NCBI RefSeq assembly: GCF_016743775.1
Contig: NZ_JAEQMY010000001.1
Span: forward strand, 124,001-188,000
Length of the DNA stretch: 64,000 nt
Reading direction: 5' to 3'
Source of the DNA: Microvirga aerilata
Lineage (GTDB): Bacteria > Pseudomonadota > Alphaproteobacteria > Rhizobiales > Beijerinckiaceae
The stretch's first letter is position 1; every line of letters begins with the position of its first letter. The notes below the pieces were generated by a model. The model searched no databases. It was not told the origin of the DNA and saw only the letters and a list, made by a program, of their open reading frames with translations. A program made the translations under genes and the position numbers. Positions 1 to 8,462 of the stretch are shown piece after piece.

Positions 1-818
1 CCGACGGTCGTGACGGTTCCCGAGGTCCCGAGAAGATGGAAGTTCCGGGCCCGACCGGCCTCGGCGGCGCCGATGGCGAAATTCATGAGCAGGTCGGACA
101 CCTCCTCGACCATGTTCTCGAAGGTCTTGGGCGTCACGTCTATTCCGCCATGGCGCTCGGCCAGGGTCACCACGCCCACAGGCAGCGAGTCCCAGGCCCG
201 TATCCGCTTGCACGGATCCGCGAAGGCATGCGGAGCCTGGCCGTCGAGCCACGCGATCTCGGTGGAGCCGCCGCCGATGTCGAAGATGATCACCGACTGC
301 GCCTTGGGATCGACCAGGGACGCGCAGCCCGTCACGGCCAGATAAGCCTCCGTCTTGCGGTCGACGATCTCAAGCTCCAGATCGAGATCGCGCCGCACCC
401 GCTCGATGAAGGCCGGGCCGTTCTGGGCGAGGCGGCAGGCCTCGGTGGCCACGAGGCGCGCCCGGATCACATCCTTGGCGATCATCTTCTCCCGGCAGAC
501 GCGAAGCGCCTCGAGGGTGCGCATGATCGCATCGTCGCTGAGGCGGTTTCCGAGCCCGAGCCCCTCGCCCAGGCGCACGATCCGCGAGAAGGCGTCCACG
601 ACCCGGAAGCCGAAATGTGCAGGCTCCGCAATGAGAAGGCGGCAGTTGTTCGTGCCGAGGTCGAGGGCCGCGTAGCTTCTGGACGTGCGCCGTCTCGGTT
701 CCGTTCTGGCAGCCGGCGCCGGACGGTCGGCAACCCAGGATGAACCGTTCGCGGGCTCGATCAGCGGATCCGCGCGTCGGTCTCCCGGTTCTGTTGGTAC
801 GTCGGCTTTGACGGTCAA
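1..818 (-). CDS. ppx: Ppx/GppA family phosphatase (3' end outside window)
   Basis: Exopolyphosphatase / guanosine pentaphosphate phosphatase of the ASKHA fold, acting on cytosolic polyphosphate or pppGpp. The frame reads YAALDLGTNNCRLLIA (first phosphate-binding loop) and, about 100 residues later, IIFDIGGGSTEIAWL (second loop), both family hallmarks. The only reasonable start is a TTG at 816-818 just after an in-frame stop; no ATG exists before the first motif. It gives an unusual, poorly conserved N-terminal tail of about 45 residues rich in Pro, Arg and Ala. About 272 residues are visible. Choice between Ppx and GppA cannot be made here. Confidence 0.88.
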   Translation of the reverse strand, partial: MTVKADVPTEPGDRRADPLIEPANGSSWVADRPAPAARTEPRRRTSRSYAALDLGTNNCRLLIAEPAHFGFRVVDAFSRIVRLGEGLGLGNRLSDDAIMRTLEALRVCREKMIAKDVIRARLVATEACRLAQNGPAFIERVRRDLDLELEIVDRKTEAYLAVTGCASLVDPKAQSVIIFDIGGGSTEIAWLDGQAPHAFADPCKRIRAWDSLPVGVVTLAERHGGIDVTPKTFENMVEEVSDLLMNFAIGAAEAGRARNFHLLGTSGTVTTV

Positions 819-934
819 AACTCATTCCCCAGGCACCCCGGTGGGAATGCCCTCTTTGTCCTGAGAGTAACAACCGCCCTGCGGTCCTGCCAAGGGTGGA
901 GCCGGCAGAATATCGTTTACCCCCGAAAGGGGTA

Positions 935-2119
935 TCAGATCCGGAGCCCTCTCAGGCGCTCGGTCAGGCCACCCAGAACATCCGCCCCCACATTGGCGAC
1001 GGCCACCCGCAGATGCCCCTCCTGGCCGGGGCCGAAATAGCTGCCCGGCAGGCACAGGACGCCGCGCTCGGTCGCCAATCGCTCCGCTACCTGCTGCGCC
1101 CTCACTCCCGGGAACGGGTGGCGCAGATAGGCGAAATAGGCGCCAGCCGACTCGATCGTCCATTCCGGCAGAGGCGCGAGCGCCTCCCGAAAAACCTGTG
1201 CACGCCCGTTGATCTCGGTCCTGTTGCCCTCGCGCCAGTCCCGTAGGGCGTCGATGGCCCAGGGCAGGGCGGCCTGGGCGGTGCGCGGGGCGCAGATCTG
1301 GATGCAGTCGAGAATTTTGGCTGCCTGCTCGATCAGCCGGGCATCCGCCATGATGGCGCCCGTGCGGTGTCCCGGAATCGCATAGGACTTCGAGAAGGAG
1401 TAGAGCTGGATCACCGTGTCGCGCCAGTCCTCGCCGGTAAAGAGGCCGTGCGGACGGTTCATCCCGTGCGGCAGGAAGTCACGATAAGTCTCGTCGATCA
1501 CGAGATAAATGCCGCGCCGGCGGCAGAGCTGCGCAAAGCTCTCGATCACGTGGGCCGGATAGACGGCGCCTGTGGGATTGTTCGGCGTGACGAGGACCAG
1601 AGCCCTGACTTTATCGTCGATCAGGGCTTCCGCATCCTCGACGCGGGGCACGAAGCCGGCTTCCGGCCGGCATGGCAGCGGCCGCGGCTCGATGCCCAGC
1701 ATCTCGAGGCTCATCTGGTGATTGAAGTACCAGGGCGTCGGCAGCAGCACGGCATCGCCGCGATGGGCCAGCAGCATCATGGCGGCAAAGAACGCCATGT
1801 TGCAGCCGGCGGTGATCGCGGTGTCGGCCGGCTCGATCCGGCCCTCGTAGATCCGCGAGAGCTCGGCCGCATAGGCTTCCCTCAGATCCGCATCCCCGTT
1901 GATCGGACTGTATTGCGAGCCAGCAGCCGAGCCTGCCGTGGCGGCCATGCGTTCCAGAAGGCTGGCGTGAGGCGGATTGCCCGGTACGGCTTGCGAGAGA
2001 TTGATGAGCGGTCCGAAAGCTCCATCGTAGCGCTTGATCCAGCTCTGCGCCTCGGGAATCGGCGGGCTGCCCACATCGGCGACGAGAGAGTTGATGGGGT
2101 TCACAAGACCGCTCGTCAT
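935..2119 (-). CDS. PLP-dependent class I/II aminotransferase
   Basis: A 394-residue fold-type I aminotransferase. It shows the PNNPTGAVY motif of the cofactor pocket, the VIDETYRDF aspartate that contacts the pyridine nitrogen, the lysine in YSFSKSYAIPGHRTG that forms the Schiff base, and a C-terminal arginine region (GHLRVAVANV) that would bind the substrate carboxylate. Substrate cannot be told from sequence; aspartate/aromatic-like aminotransferases are the nearest style. The start ATG lies only 24 bp downstream of a terminator-like hairpin (2144-2190), so expression may depend on read-through or attenuation. Transcribed in the same direction as efp, which lies upstream. Confidence 0.9.
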   Translation of the reverse strand: MTSGLVNPINSLVADVGSPPIPEAQSWIKRYDGAFGPLINLSQAVPGNPPHASLLERMAATAGSAAGSQYSPINGDADLREAYAAELSRIYEGRIEPADTAITAGCNMAFFAAMMLLAHRGDAVLLPTPWYFNHQMSLEMLGIEPRPLPCRPEAGFVPRVEDAEALIDDKVRALVLVTPNNPTGAVYPAHVIESFAQLCRRRGIYLVIDETYRDFLPHGMNRPHGLFTGEDWRDTVIQLYSFSKSYAIPGHRTGAIMADARLIEQAAKILDCIQICAPRTAQAALPWAIDALRDWREGNRTEINGRAQVFREALAPLPEWTIESAGAYFAYLRHPFPGVRAQQVAERLATERGVLCLPGSYFGPGQEGHLRVAVANVGADVLGGLTERLRGLRI

Positions 2120-2143
2120 GAAACTGCGCGACTCCGAAACTGA

Positions 2144-2190
2144 AAAAGGGCAAGAGGCCGGTGAGCCTCCACCGAAACCGCCTGCCCTTC
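2144..2190 (-). terminator. Terminator-like or attenuator hairpin between efp and the aminotransferase
   Basis: On the minus strand arms AAGGGCA and TGCCCTT enclose an inner CGGTG/CACCG hairpin and are followed by five T residues. It lies about 130 bp after the efp stop and 24 bp before the aminotransferase ATG. It may end efp transcripts or act as an attenuator for the aminotransferase. Confidence 0.5.
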
Positions 2191-2319
2191 AAGGTCTGAT
2201 TGGCCTTGCCTGCCGCCATGGCCGGGGTTGTCCCAACCATCCCGATTCTGAAAAGCGTTGCGCTTCCTCATATCGGGATCACCGACATAAGCCGATGATG
2301 ATGGAGGGGGAGAAGGACC

Positions 2320-2886
2320 TTAGTCCTTCGCGCGCTCCACGTAGGAGCCGTCTTCGGTCATGATGACCACGCGGGTGCCGGCCTGGATGTGCGGCGGCAC
2401 CAGGGTGCGCACGCCGTTCGACAGCATGGCGGGCTTGTAGGACGAGGAGGCCGTCTGGCCCTTCACGACCGGCTCGGTCTCGGTGATCTCGAGGGTCACG
2501 CGGGCGGGCAGCTCGATGGCGATCGGCACGCCGTTATGGGTCGAGAGCATCACGGCCATGTTTTCCTGAAGGTAAGGCTTCAGGTCGCCGATGATGTCCT
2601 GCGGAACCACAACCTGGTCGAAGGTTTCCGGGTTCATGAAGTGGAAGCCCTCGCCATCCTCGTAGAGGTAGGTGTGCTCGCGGTCTTCCACGAAGGCGCG
2701 CTCCACCTGCTCGGTGGTGCGGTAGCGCTCGGAGACCTTCACCCCGTCGGAGATGCGGCGCATGTCGAGCTGGGTAACCGGCGTGCCCTTGCCGGGATGG
2801 ATGTTCTGGGCGGTGAGCACGACATAGAGCCTGCCGTCGATGTCGACGACATTGCCTTTGCGGAGCGTAGAGGCGATGACCTTCAC
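2320..2886 (-). CDS. efp: Translation elongation factor P
   Basis: EF-P binds between the P and E sites of ribosomes stalled on polyproline and stimulates peptide bond formation. The product is 188 residues, the usual family length, with the KOW-like N-domain and two OB domains. The modification loop reads IHPGKGTP with a lysine at about residue 33, the position that EpmA/EpmB modify with beta-lysine. The GTG at 2884-2886 is chosen because it begins [12 protein letters not shown] exactly where family members begin; a longer open frame upstream runs into epmA and is not credible. It faces epmA-epmB across 153 bp, so factor and modifying enzymes probably share a promoter region. Confidence 0.97.
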   Translation of the reverse strand: MKVIASTLRKGNVVDIDGRLYVVLTAQNIHPGKGTPVTQLDMRRISDGVKVSERYRTTEQVERAFVEDREHTYLYEDGEGFHFMNPETFDQVVVPQDIIGDLKPYLQENMAVMLSTHNGVPIAIELPARVTLEITETEPVVKGQTASSSYKPAMLSNGVRTLVPPHIQAGTRVVIMTEDGSYVERAKD

Positions 2887-3039
2887 GGGAAGCTTTCCTT
2901 GTGACAGATAGGGGCGCGTCGTGAGGGCCGGGTCGTCCTGCCCCAGTGGCGCCGAAAACGGTTTTGTGAGCCGCAAGTAGCCTATCTTCGCGCAAATCGC
3001 CAGTCCGACCTTAACGAGCCCTCTGGAAGGGAAAATTCC

Positions 3040-4092
3040 GTGCCCTCGCCCTCCCCCTGGTGGACACCGCATGTTCACGCCGACCGGCGCCCCTTTCTGA
3101 TGGGGCGGAACCGCATCCAGGCGGCCCTGCGGGGCTTCTTCGCGGATCTGGATTTCGTGGAGGTCGACACGGCTACGCTCCAGGTCTCGCCAGGCAACGA
3201 GGCGCACCTTCATGCCTTCGCGACGGAGGCTGTCGGGCCCAACGGGTCGCGGGCGCCGCTCTACCTCCACACCTCGCCGGAATTTGCCTGCAAGAAGCTG
3301 CTCGCTGCAGGCGAGCCCCGGATCAGCTGCTTTGCCCATGTCTACCGCAACCGGGAGCGCGGCCCCCTGCACCACCCGGAATTCACCATGCTCGAATGGT
3401 ACCGCGCGGGTGAGAGCTACGAGGCGCTGATGCAGGATTGCGGGCGGATCCTGGCTCTGGCCGCCGAAACCGTCGGCACCCGTACCCTCGCCTACCGGGG
3501 TCGTGAGACCGATCCTTTCCAGGAGCCGGAGCGCCTGAGCGTGGCCGAGGCGTTCTGGCGCTTTGCCGGGATCGATCTCCTCGCCTCTATCGACAGGAGT
3601 GGTGCGACGGACCGGGATCGCTTGGCCGCCGATCTGAGAGCCGCGGGCTTACGGGTTGCGGAGGACGACACCTGGTCGGACCTGTTCAGCCGGGTCATCG
3701 TGGAGCGCGTGGAGCCCCGTCTCGGCCTTGGGCGCGCCACGATCCTGGACGAATACCCCGTCGCGGAAGCAGCTCTCGCCCGTCCGACCGCGCAGGATCC
3801 CCGCGTGGCGGAGCGGTTCGAGCTCTATGCCTGCGGGGTCGAGCTCGCCAACGCCTTCGGGGAACTGACCGATGCGGACGAGCAGCGCCGCCGGTTCGAG
3901 GCTGAGATGCGTGAGAAGATGCGGGTTTATGGGGAAAGCTATCCCGTGGACGAGGATTTCCTGGCAGCCCTGGGCCACATGCCAGACGCCAGCGGCATTG
4001 CGCTCGGCTTCGACCGGCTCGTGATGCTGGCGACCGGCGCCTCCCGCATCGAGCAGGTGCTGTGGGCTCCCGTGCCGGAGACCCGCCCATGA
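3040..4092 (+). CDS. epmA: EF-P--(R)-beta-lysine ligase (EpmA/PoxA/GenX)
   Basis: Class II lysyl-tRNA-synthetase-like enzyme without the anticodon-binding domain; it activates (R)-beta-lysine and attaches it to the EF-P loop lysine. Length is 350 residues, typical for EpmA and about 150 shorter than LysRS. Class II motif 2 is visible ([20 protein letters not shown]) and motif 3 near the C terminus ([16 protein letters not shown]). Start is a GTG at 3040 preceded by GGAAGG. It overlaps epmB by the ATGA arrangement, so the two are translationally coupled, and it is divergent from efp. Confidence 0.95.
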   Translation: MPSPSPWWTPHVHADRRPFLMGRNRIQAALRGFFADLDFVEVDTATLQVSPGNEAHLHAFATEAVGPNGSRAPLYLHTSPEFACKKLLAAGEPRISCFAHVYRNRERGPLHHPEFTMLEWYRAGESYEALMQDCGRILALAAETVGTRTLAYRGRETDPFQEPERLSVAEAFWRFAGIDLLASIDRSGATDRDRLAADLRAAGLRVAEDDTWSDLFSRVIVERVEPRLGLGRATILDEYPVAEAALARPTAQDPRVAERFELYACGVELANAFGELTDADEQRRRFEAEMREKMRVYGESYPVDEDFLAALGHMPDASGIALGFDRLVMLATGASRIEQVLWAPVPETRP

Positions 4093-5138
4093 ACGCACAG
4101 CGCCCCATCCGCACCCCCGCAGATCTGCTGGACGCCGGCCTTGTAGCGCCCGAGCGCCTCGCCGAGATCGAAGGCGTGGCGGAGCGCTACGCCATTGCGG
4201 TCAGCCCCGCAATGGCCGCGCTGATCGACCGGGACGACCCCCATGACCCGATTGCCCGTCAATTCGTGCCGGACGCGTCCGAGCTGACCGTCACGCCCGA
4301 GGAGCGGGACGATCCCATCGGCGATCTCGCCCACAGCCCGGTCGAGGGCATCGTTCATCGCTATCCCGACCGCGTCCTGCTCAAGGCGGTGCATGTCTGC
4401 CCGGTCTACTGCCGCTTCTGCTTCCGGCGCGAGATGGTGGGGCCGCAAGGGCTCGGCACCCTGTCGCCTGAGGCCATGGACAAAGCCTTCGCCTATATCG
4501 CAGGCCACCCTGACATCTGGGAGGTGATCCTCACCGGCGGCGATCCCCTGGTGCTGTCCCCGCGCCGCCTTGCCGAGATCATGGGGCGGCTCGCCGCCAT
4601 CGATCACGTGAAGATCGTCCGCTTCCACACCCGCGTTCCCGTGGTCGAGCCCGAGCGGATCGACGAGGATCTGATTGGAGCCCTGAAAGCGAGCGGCAAG
4701 ACGGCCTATGTGGCGCTTCACGCCAACCATCCGCGCGAGCTGACCCCGGAAGCCCGCGCCGCCTGTGCCCGCCTCGTGGATGCAGGGATCGTCATGGTCA
4801 GCCAGTCGGTGCTGCTCAAGGGCGTCAACGACGATCCCGATACGCTCGCTGCCCTCATGCGGGCCTTCGTGGAAACGCGGGTCAAGCCCTACTACCTCCA
4901 CCATCCCGACCTTGCTCCGGGCACAAGCCATTTCCGCCTCTCCATCGAGGAGGGCCGCGCGCTCCTCTCAAGCCTTCGGGGGCGGATCTCCGGTTTATGC
5001 CAGCCCACCTATATCCTCGACATTCCCGGCGGGCACGGGAAGGCGGTGATCGGGGCCAGTGCCATTCGCGAGAGCGGCGGCTGCCACACGGTCCTGGATT
5101 TCAGGGGTACGGAGCACATGTACCCGCCGCAAGAATAA
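4089..5138 (+). CDS. epmB: EF-P beta-lysylation protein EpmB (lysine 2,3-aminomutase-like)
   Basis: Radical-SAM, PLP-dependent aminomutase converting L-lysine to (R)-beta-lysine, the substrate of EpmA. The radical SAM cluster motif CPVYCRFCFRRE (CxxxCxxC) is present, followed by TGGDPLVLSPRRL. The C-terminal region has the GHGKAVIG lysine expected to bind PLP. Length of 349 residues is like E. coli EpmB rather than clostridial aminomutases. The ATG at 4089 overlaps the epmA TGA; a start 27 bp earlier is possible but less likely. No EpmC hydroxylase gene is seen nearby. Confidence 0.93.
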   Translation: MNAQRPIRTPADLLDAGLVAPERLAEIEGVAERYAIAVSPAMAALIDRDDPHDPIARQFVPDASELTVTPEERDDPIGDLAHSPVEGIVHRYPDRVLLKAVHVCPVYCRFCFRREMVGPQGLGTLSPEAMDKAFAYIAGHPDIWEVILTGGDPLVLSPRRLAEIMGRLAAIDHVKIVRFHTRVPVVEPERIDEDLIGALKASGKTAYVALHANHPRELTPEARAACARLVDAGIVMVSQSVLLKGVNDDPDTLAALMRAFVETRVKPYYLHHPDLAPGTSHFRLSIEEGRALLSSLRGRISGLCQPTYILDIPGGHGKAVIGASAIRESGGCHTVLDFRGTEHMYPPQE

Positions 5139-5264
5139 CATATGTTAGTTCAATGACTTCGAGACCCGAAGCCTCAAGGCCGAAGATGCGATTTCGGGAA
5201 CATTGGAGCTCTCCGGTCTTTACTCCTGCACCGGTGCAAAGCCACCCATGTGTAAGGAATTCTC

Positions 5265-5645
5265 ATGCGCTTCATCCCAACCCGCGTTCACGGTGCAGTC
5301 GACTACCTGACCGGTCTCGTCCTGATCATGGCTCCGTTCGTGCTCGGCTTTGCCGATAACGGACCTGCCCAATGGGTGCCCATGGTCCTCGGCGCGGCCA
5401 TTCTGGTCATGAGCCTCATGACGAACTACGAACTGTCCTTGGCCAAGGTGATCCCGATGCCGGTGCATCTGGGCGTCGATGCGGCCGGCGGTCTCCTGCT
5501 CGCAGCCTCGCCCTGGCTCTTCGGCTTCGCCGATCAGGTTTTCTGGCCCCACCTCATCATCGGCATCCTGGAGATCGGCGCCGCGCTGACGACGCATACG
5601 ACCCCCGACACGGCCGATGTCGGCGTGGGGCGGACCTACAGCTAA
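5265..5645 (+). CDS. SPW-repeat small membrane protein
   Basis: A 126-residue integral membrane protein with four predicted hydrophobic helices and two copies of the SPW-type repeat (MAPFVLGFAD and ASPWLFGFAD). Function of the family is unknown. It begins MRFIPTRVHGAVDY and has a close paralogue in this window at 26484-26858 (MRFIPTSVHGVIDY). Upstream, GGAAC occurs at 5197-5201 but without a good CGTT partner, so stress-sigma control is not shown. It converges with arfB, and the two share a strong inverted repeat at 5670-5701. Confidence 0.85.
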   Translation: MRFIPTRVHGAVDYLTGLVLIMAPFVLGFADNGPAQWVPMVLGAAILVMSLMTNYELSLAKVIPMPVHLGVDAAGGLLLAASPWLFGFADQVFWPHLIIGILEIGAALTTHTTPDTADVGVGRTYS

Positions 5646-5669
5646 ACGCCTCGGCCCCAAGGGTTCCCG

Positions 5670-5701
5670 AACCGGCTTTCACCGCTAATCGAAAGCCGGT
5701 T
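5670..5701. repeat. Perfect 11-bp inverted repeat spanning the arfB stop codon
   Basis: AACCGGCTTTC at 5670-5680 and GAAAGCCGGTT at 5691-5701, with a 10-nt loop that contains the arfB TAG (5685-5687). It lies between two convergent genes and could serve as a terminator for the SPW gene, although the T run after it is short (TTT) on plus and absent on minus. Confidence 0.8.
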
Positions 5702-6107
5702 TGCCCGTGCGCCCCTTCTTGATCTCGGCTCTCCGCCCCTTCGCCTCCAGCCGACGCTTCTTGGAAGCGAGGGTCGGTCGCGTAGGGCGGCGCGGCTTCG
5801 GGCGCTCAGTGGCCTGACGGATCAGCTCGACCAGGCGCTCGACGGCATCCTCCCGGTTGCGCTCCTGCGTGCGGAAGCGCTGGGCGGTGATGATAAGCAC
5901 GCCCTCGTTCGTCAGTCGCTTTCCGGCCAGCCTTTCCAGCTTTTCCTTTACGTAATCCGGCAGCGAGGGTGAATTGCGCACGTCGAAGCGCAGCTGGACG
6001 GCGGTTTCCACCTTGTTGACGTTCTGGCCTCCAGGACCCGAGGCGCGGATGAAGCTCTCCTGAAGCTCCGCCTCGTCGAGGGCGATCGAATTGGTCACGT
6101 GAATCAT
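5685..6107 (-). CDS. arfB: Ribosome-rescue peptidyl-tRNA hydrolase ArfB (YaeJ/ICT1 type)
   Basis: Release-factor-like hydrolase that frees ribosomes stalled on non-stop mRNA. At 140 residues it matches ArfB, not full-length RF1/RF2. The catalytic GGQ lies in RASGPGGQNVNKVETAV near residues 22-38. The basic tail (KKRRLEAKGRRAEIKKGR) is the segment that inserts into the empty mRNA channel in E. coli YaeJ. The last codons form the arm of a perfect inverted repeat whose loop carries the stop codon, an arrangement that could yield non-stop arfB mRNA if the hairpin is cleaved. Converges with the SPW-repeat gene. Confidence 0.95.
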   Translation of the reverse strand: MIHVTNSIALDEAELQESFIRASGPGGQNVNKVETAVQLRFDVRNSPSLPDYVKEKLERLAGKRLTNEGVLIITAQRFRTQERNREDAVERLVELIRQATERPKPRRPTRPTLASKKRRLEAKGRRAEIKKGRTGKPAFD

Positions 6108-6266
6108 GAAAGCCTCGGGCAGGACGCAACAGGAAAAACTGGGGCGTGTAAGCTGAATTCCAATGCAAGCTTATCCGCCGCTTGTCGACTGCCGCGATAA
6201 GTTCTAAGCGCCTCATGCGCCCCGGTCCTGCTGGGTCCTGCGACCCCTCTCCTCCAGGGCTTTCCC

Positions 6267-7193
6267 ATGTCGGCCGTTCTCGCCAGCCTGATCCCGACCT
6301 TTCTGATCATCGCCACCGGCTGGCTGTGCCGGGCCACGGATTTCGTGAGCGAGCAGCACTGGGCCGGACTCGAGCGGGCGACCTATGTGATCTTCTTTCC
6401 GGCCCTGATCATCGACACCCTGTCCCGGGCCGATTTGTCGTCGGTGCCGGTTCTGGGCGTGGGCGGGGCGCTCATCGGCGCCATCCTGTCCATGGCGGCG
6501 CTGGTGCTGGCTTTGCGGCCGTTCCTCGAGCGACGCCTGCGCATCGACGGCCCAAGCTTCACCTCGGTCTTCCAGGGTGCCACCCGGTGGAACACCTTTG
6601 TGGGCCTGGCCGTTGCCGGCAGCCTGTTCGGGCAGCGGGGCATCGCGCTGATCGCGGTGGCCATCGCGGCCATGGTGCCGCTGCTCAACCTTCTGGCCTT
6701 CTACGTCTTCATCCGCTTCGCCGGCAGGCCGAAGCAGAGCCCCTGGGACATCCTGCGCTCCTTCCTGACGAATCCCTTCATCTGGTCCTGTGCCGTGGGG
6801 CTGGCGCTCAACCTCCTGGCGCCTCCGCTGCCGAAGCCCCTCATGGGCTATATCGAAGTGATGGGACGGGCGGCGCTGGCGGCGGGCCTCCTGATCGTGG
6901 GAGCGGGTCTCGACATCCGGCGCCTTGCCAGTCCGGGATTGCCCCATGCCCTCGCGGCCGGGCTGAAGCTGGTTCTCATGCCGCTCCTCGCCGTGACCTT
7001 CGCGGGATTCATCGGCGTGAGCGGCGACGACATGACCGTCACGGTCATCGCCGCCTCGGTGCCTTCCGCCAGCGCGTCCTATGTGCTCGCCCGCCAGATG
7101 GGCGGCAACGCGTCCCTCATGGCCGAGATCCTGACCCTGCAGACCCTGATCGCCCTGCTCTCGATGCCTGTGCTGATCTCGCTCCTAAGCTGA
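6267..7193 (+). CDS. AEC family transporter (auxin-efflux-carrier type)
   Basis: Inner-membrane carrier of 308 residues with about ten hydrophobic segments in two halves, as in the AEC/BASS fold. The first segment is LIPTFLIIATGWLCRATDF and the last is LTLQTLIALLSMPVLISLL. The family moves malate, malonate or other carboxylates, and sometimes amino acids; the substrate cannot be assigned from sequence. It stands alone between arfB (divergent, 159 bp away) and the AT-richer DUF2059 gene. Confidence 0.87.
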   Translation: MSAVLASLIPTFLIIATGWLCRATDFVSEQHWAGLERATYVIFFPALIIDTLSRADLSSVPVLGVGGALIGAILSMAALVLALRPFLERRLRIDGPSFTSVFQGATRWNTFVGLAVAGSLFGQRGIALIAVAIAAMVPLLNLLAFYVFIRFAGRPKQSPWDILRSFLTNPFIWSCAVGLALNLLAPPLPKPLMGYIEVMGRAALAAGLLIVGAGLDIRRLASPGLPHALAAGLKLVLMPLLAVTFAGFIGVSGDDMTVTVIAASVPSASASYVLARQMGGNASLMAEILTLQTLIALLSMPVLISLLS

Positions 7194-7315
7194 GAAGCAG
7201 TGTTTTTGGGCCACCGGCGAAAGCCACTCCAAAGGGAAAGAGAGGTTTGCTCCTTTAACAGGCGCGTTATGTTATTAGATATAAGGCGTTCACGTGCCCC
7301 AACATCGGAGTGACT

Positions 7316-7813
7316 ATGATCAGGACTGTGAAATGGATTGCGATCTTGAGCATGATCCTCATGCCGTTAACGGCCACAGCACAAACAACGCCTACGATCG
7401 ATGACAAGGTTAAATACATTCTCGAAATCACCGAAGCTCAGAAGAGCTTCGACCTCGGCGTTGATTCAGTAAGGCCAGTGATGTTGCGGCAAATACAAGC
7501 CGCCTCCTCAAAAGTTACCCCAGAGATTGCAAACTACATTCTACAACTGATTGACGATGAAATCGCCAGCACGAAACCATTCATAATGGCATTCATAAAC
7601 GACTACTTTAAGCGTAGCTTTACTGAGGAGGAAATTGGGGCCCTCTACGATTTCTACAAAACCCCGATCGGTGCTCGCTTAGCCTCTAAGACAAATTCTG
7701 TAATGAAGCAGGCTATGGCTGAAATCCAGTTGCTTCTGCAACGTGAATTCGCACCACGCATGAAAGAGAGGCTAAGCCGCGATGTGAAGCTGCGAGATGC
7801 CTTCAAGCAGTAG
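7316..7813 (+). CDS. DUF2059 domain secreted protein
   Basis: A 165-residue protein with a clear signal peptide (WIAILSMILMPLTATAQT, likely cleavage after AQ or TAQ) and a helical DUF2059 body: the stretch SFTEEEIGALYDFYKTPIGA is the diagnostic part of that family. Function is unknown; the mature protein should be periplasmic. The ATG at 7316 is preferred over a GTG at 7310 because CGGAG at 7306-7310 is well spaced to it. Base composition is visibly richer in A and T than in its neighbours and the flanking intergenic DNA is similar, which suggests recent acquisition. Confidence 0.82.
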   Translation: MIRTVKWIAILSMILMPLTATAQTTPTIDDKVKYILEITEAQKSFDLGVDSVRPVMLRQIQAASSKVTPEIANYILQLIDDEIASTKPFIMAFINDYFKRSFTEEEIGALYDFYKTPIGARLASKTNSVMKQAMAEIQLLLQREFAPRMKERLSRDVKLRDAFKQ

Positions 7814-8214
7814 ATGAGGATCAGATCCAGGAAATGCTCTTAAGACCTAATTCATGGCTTCGGCCGCAGGCTTAGTGGTGAAGTCTCCTTGATCTACCGC
7901 GGGCGATAAAACCCTTGGGGTCGACACGAAGCGCTTGCGAAGTCGTAATTTCGTTATGCCAAGCTCGACCTGCGATCGAAGCCATCTTGTGTGCTCACCC
8001 CCTGCGACTTCGCGCACGGACTGTCTATCAGCCACCGATCACAGTTTGAGCCGCTGCCTCAAACAGCCGTTATCTCTCGGAGCAGGATTAATCTCCCTTC
8101 TGGGTTGATGACACCTTTAGAACTACAACCTTAGGTCAAGTATATTGATCTTGTTTTATCTTTGGTTGTGCTGCTATCTAGATGGAGTGAAACAAAGAGA
8201 CAGCTGTATCCTCC
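7814..8214. other. Intergenic region without a recognised gene
   Basis: About 400 bp of AT-richer DNA. A 62-codon minus-strand frame exists (7847-8035) but has no ribosome binding site and no recognisable content. An 8-bp inverted pair CGAAGTCG / CGACTTCG (near 7937 and 8004) is visible. I see no convincing promoter or RNA structure. Confidence 0.6.
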
Positions 8215-8460
8215 ATGTCCAAAGCCATGCGCCGATCCGCAAAAGACCCGTCGCCGAAGCAGCAGGGTACGGTTGGTGAACAGGTCGGCTCGGCTGTGGC
8301 TGACATGTCGAGCGCTGAAACAGCCCAGTACATTGCCGAGTTTTCCGCGGAGCTGGCCTTTCTGGCCCGTGAGTCGAAGCTCGATCTTCTGGCCTACCTG
8401 CTCGACATGGCCCGGTTGGAAGCCATTCGAAGCGTCCAGGCGGGGCAGAAAGACCGATAG
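8215..8460 (+). CDS. Small conserved hypothetical protein
   Basis: 81 residues, acidic-helical in its second half (MSSAETAQYIAEFSAELAF, then LDLLAYLLDMARLEA), with a basic, Gln-rich N terminus. No signal peptide or membrane span. Codon use is normal for the genome. It converges with dprA with a gap of two bases. Function is not recognised; the pattern resembles small helical proteins common in Hyphomicrobiales that have no assigned role. Confidence 0.7.
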   Translation: MSKAMRRSAKDPSPKQQGTVGEQVGSAVADMSSAETAQYIAEFSAELAFLARESKLDLLAYLLDMARLEAIRSVQAGQKDR

Positions 8461-8462
8461 GG

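Noticed and set aside
919-936. TACCCC/GGGGTA hairpin after the aminotransferase gene
   Set aside because: Stem is present but no T run follows on either strand, so I do not call it a terminator.
6589-6615. GGAAC-N17-CGTT match
   Set aside because: Lies inside the AEC transporter gene with no gene start downstream; about one chance match is expected in a window of this size.
7847-8035. 62-codon minus-strand frame
   Set aside because: No ribosome site or recognisable content.
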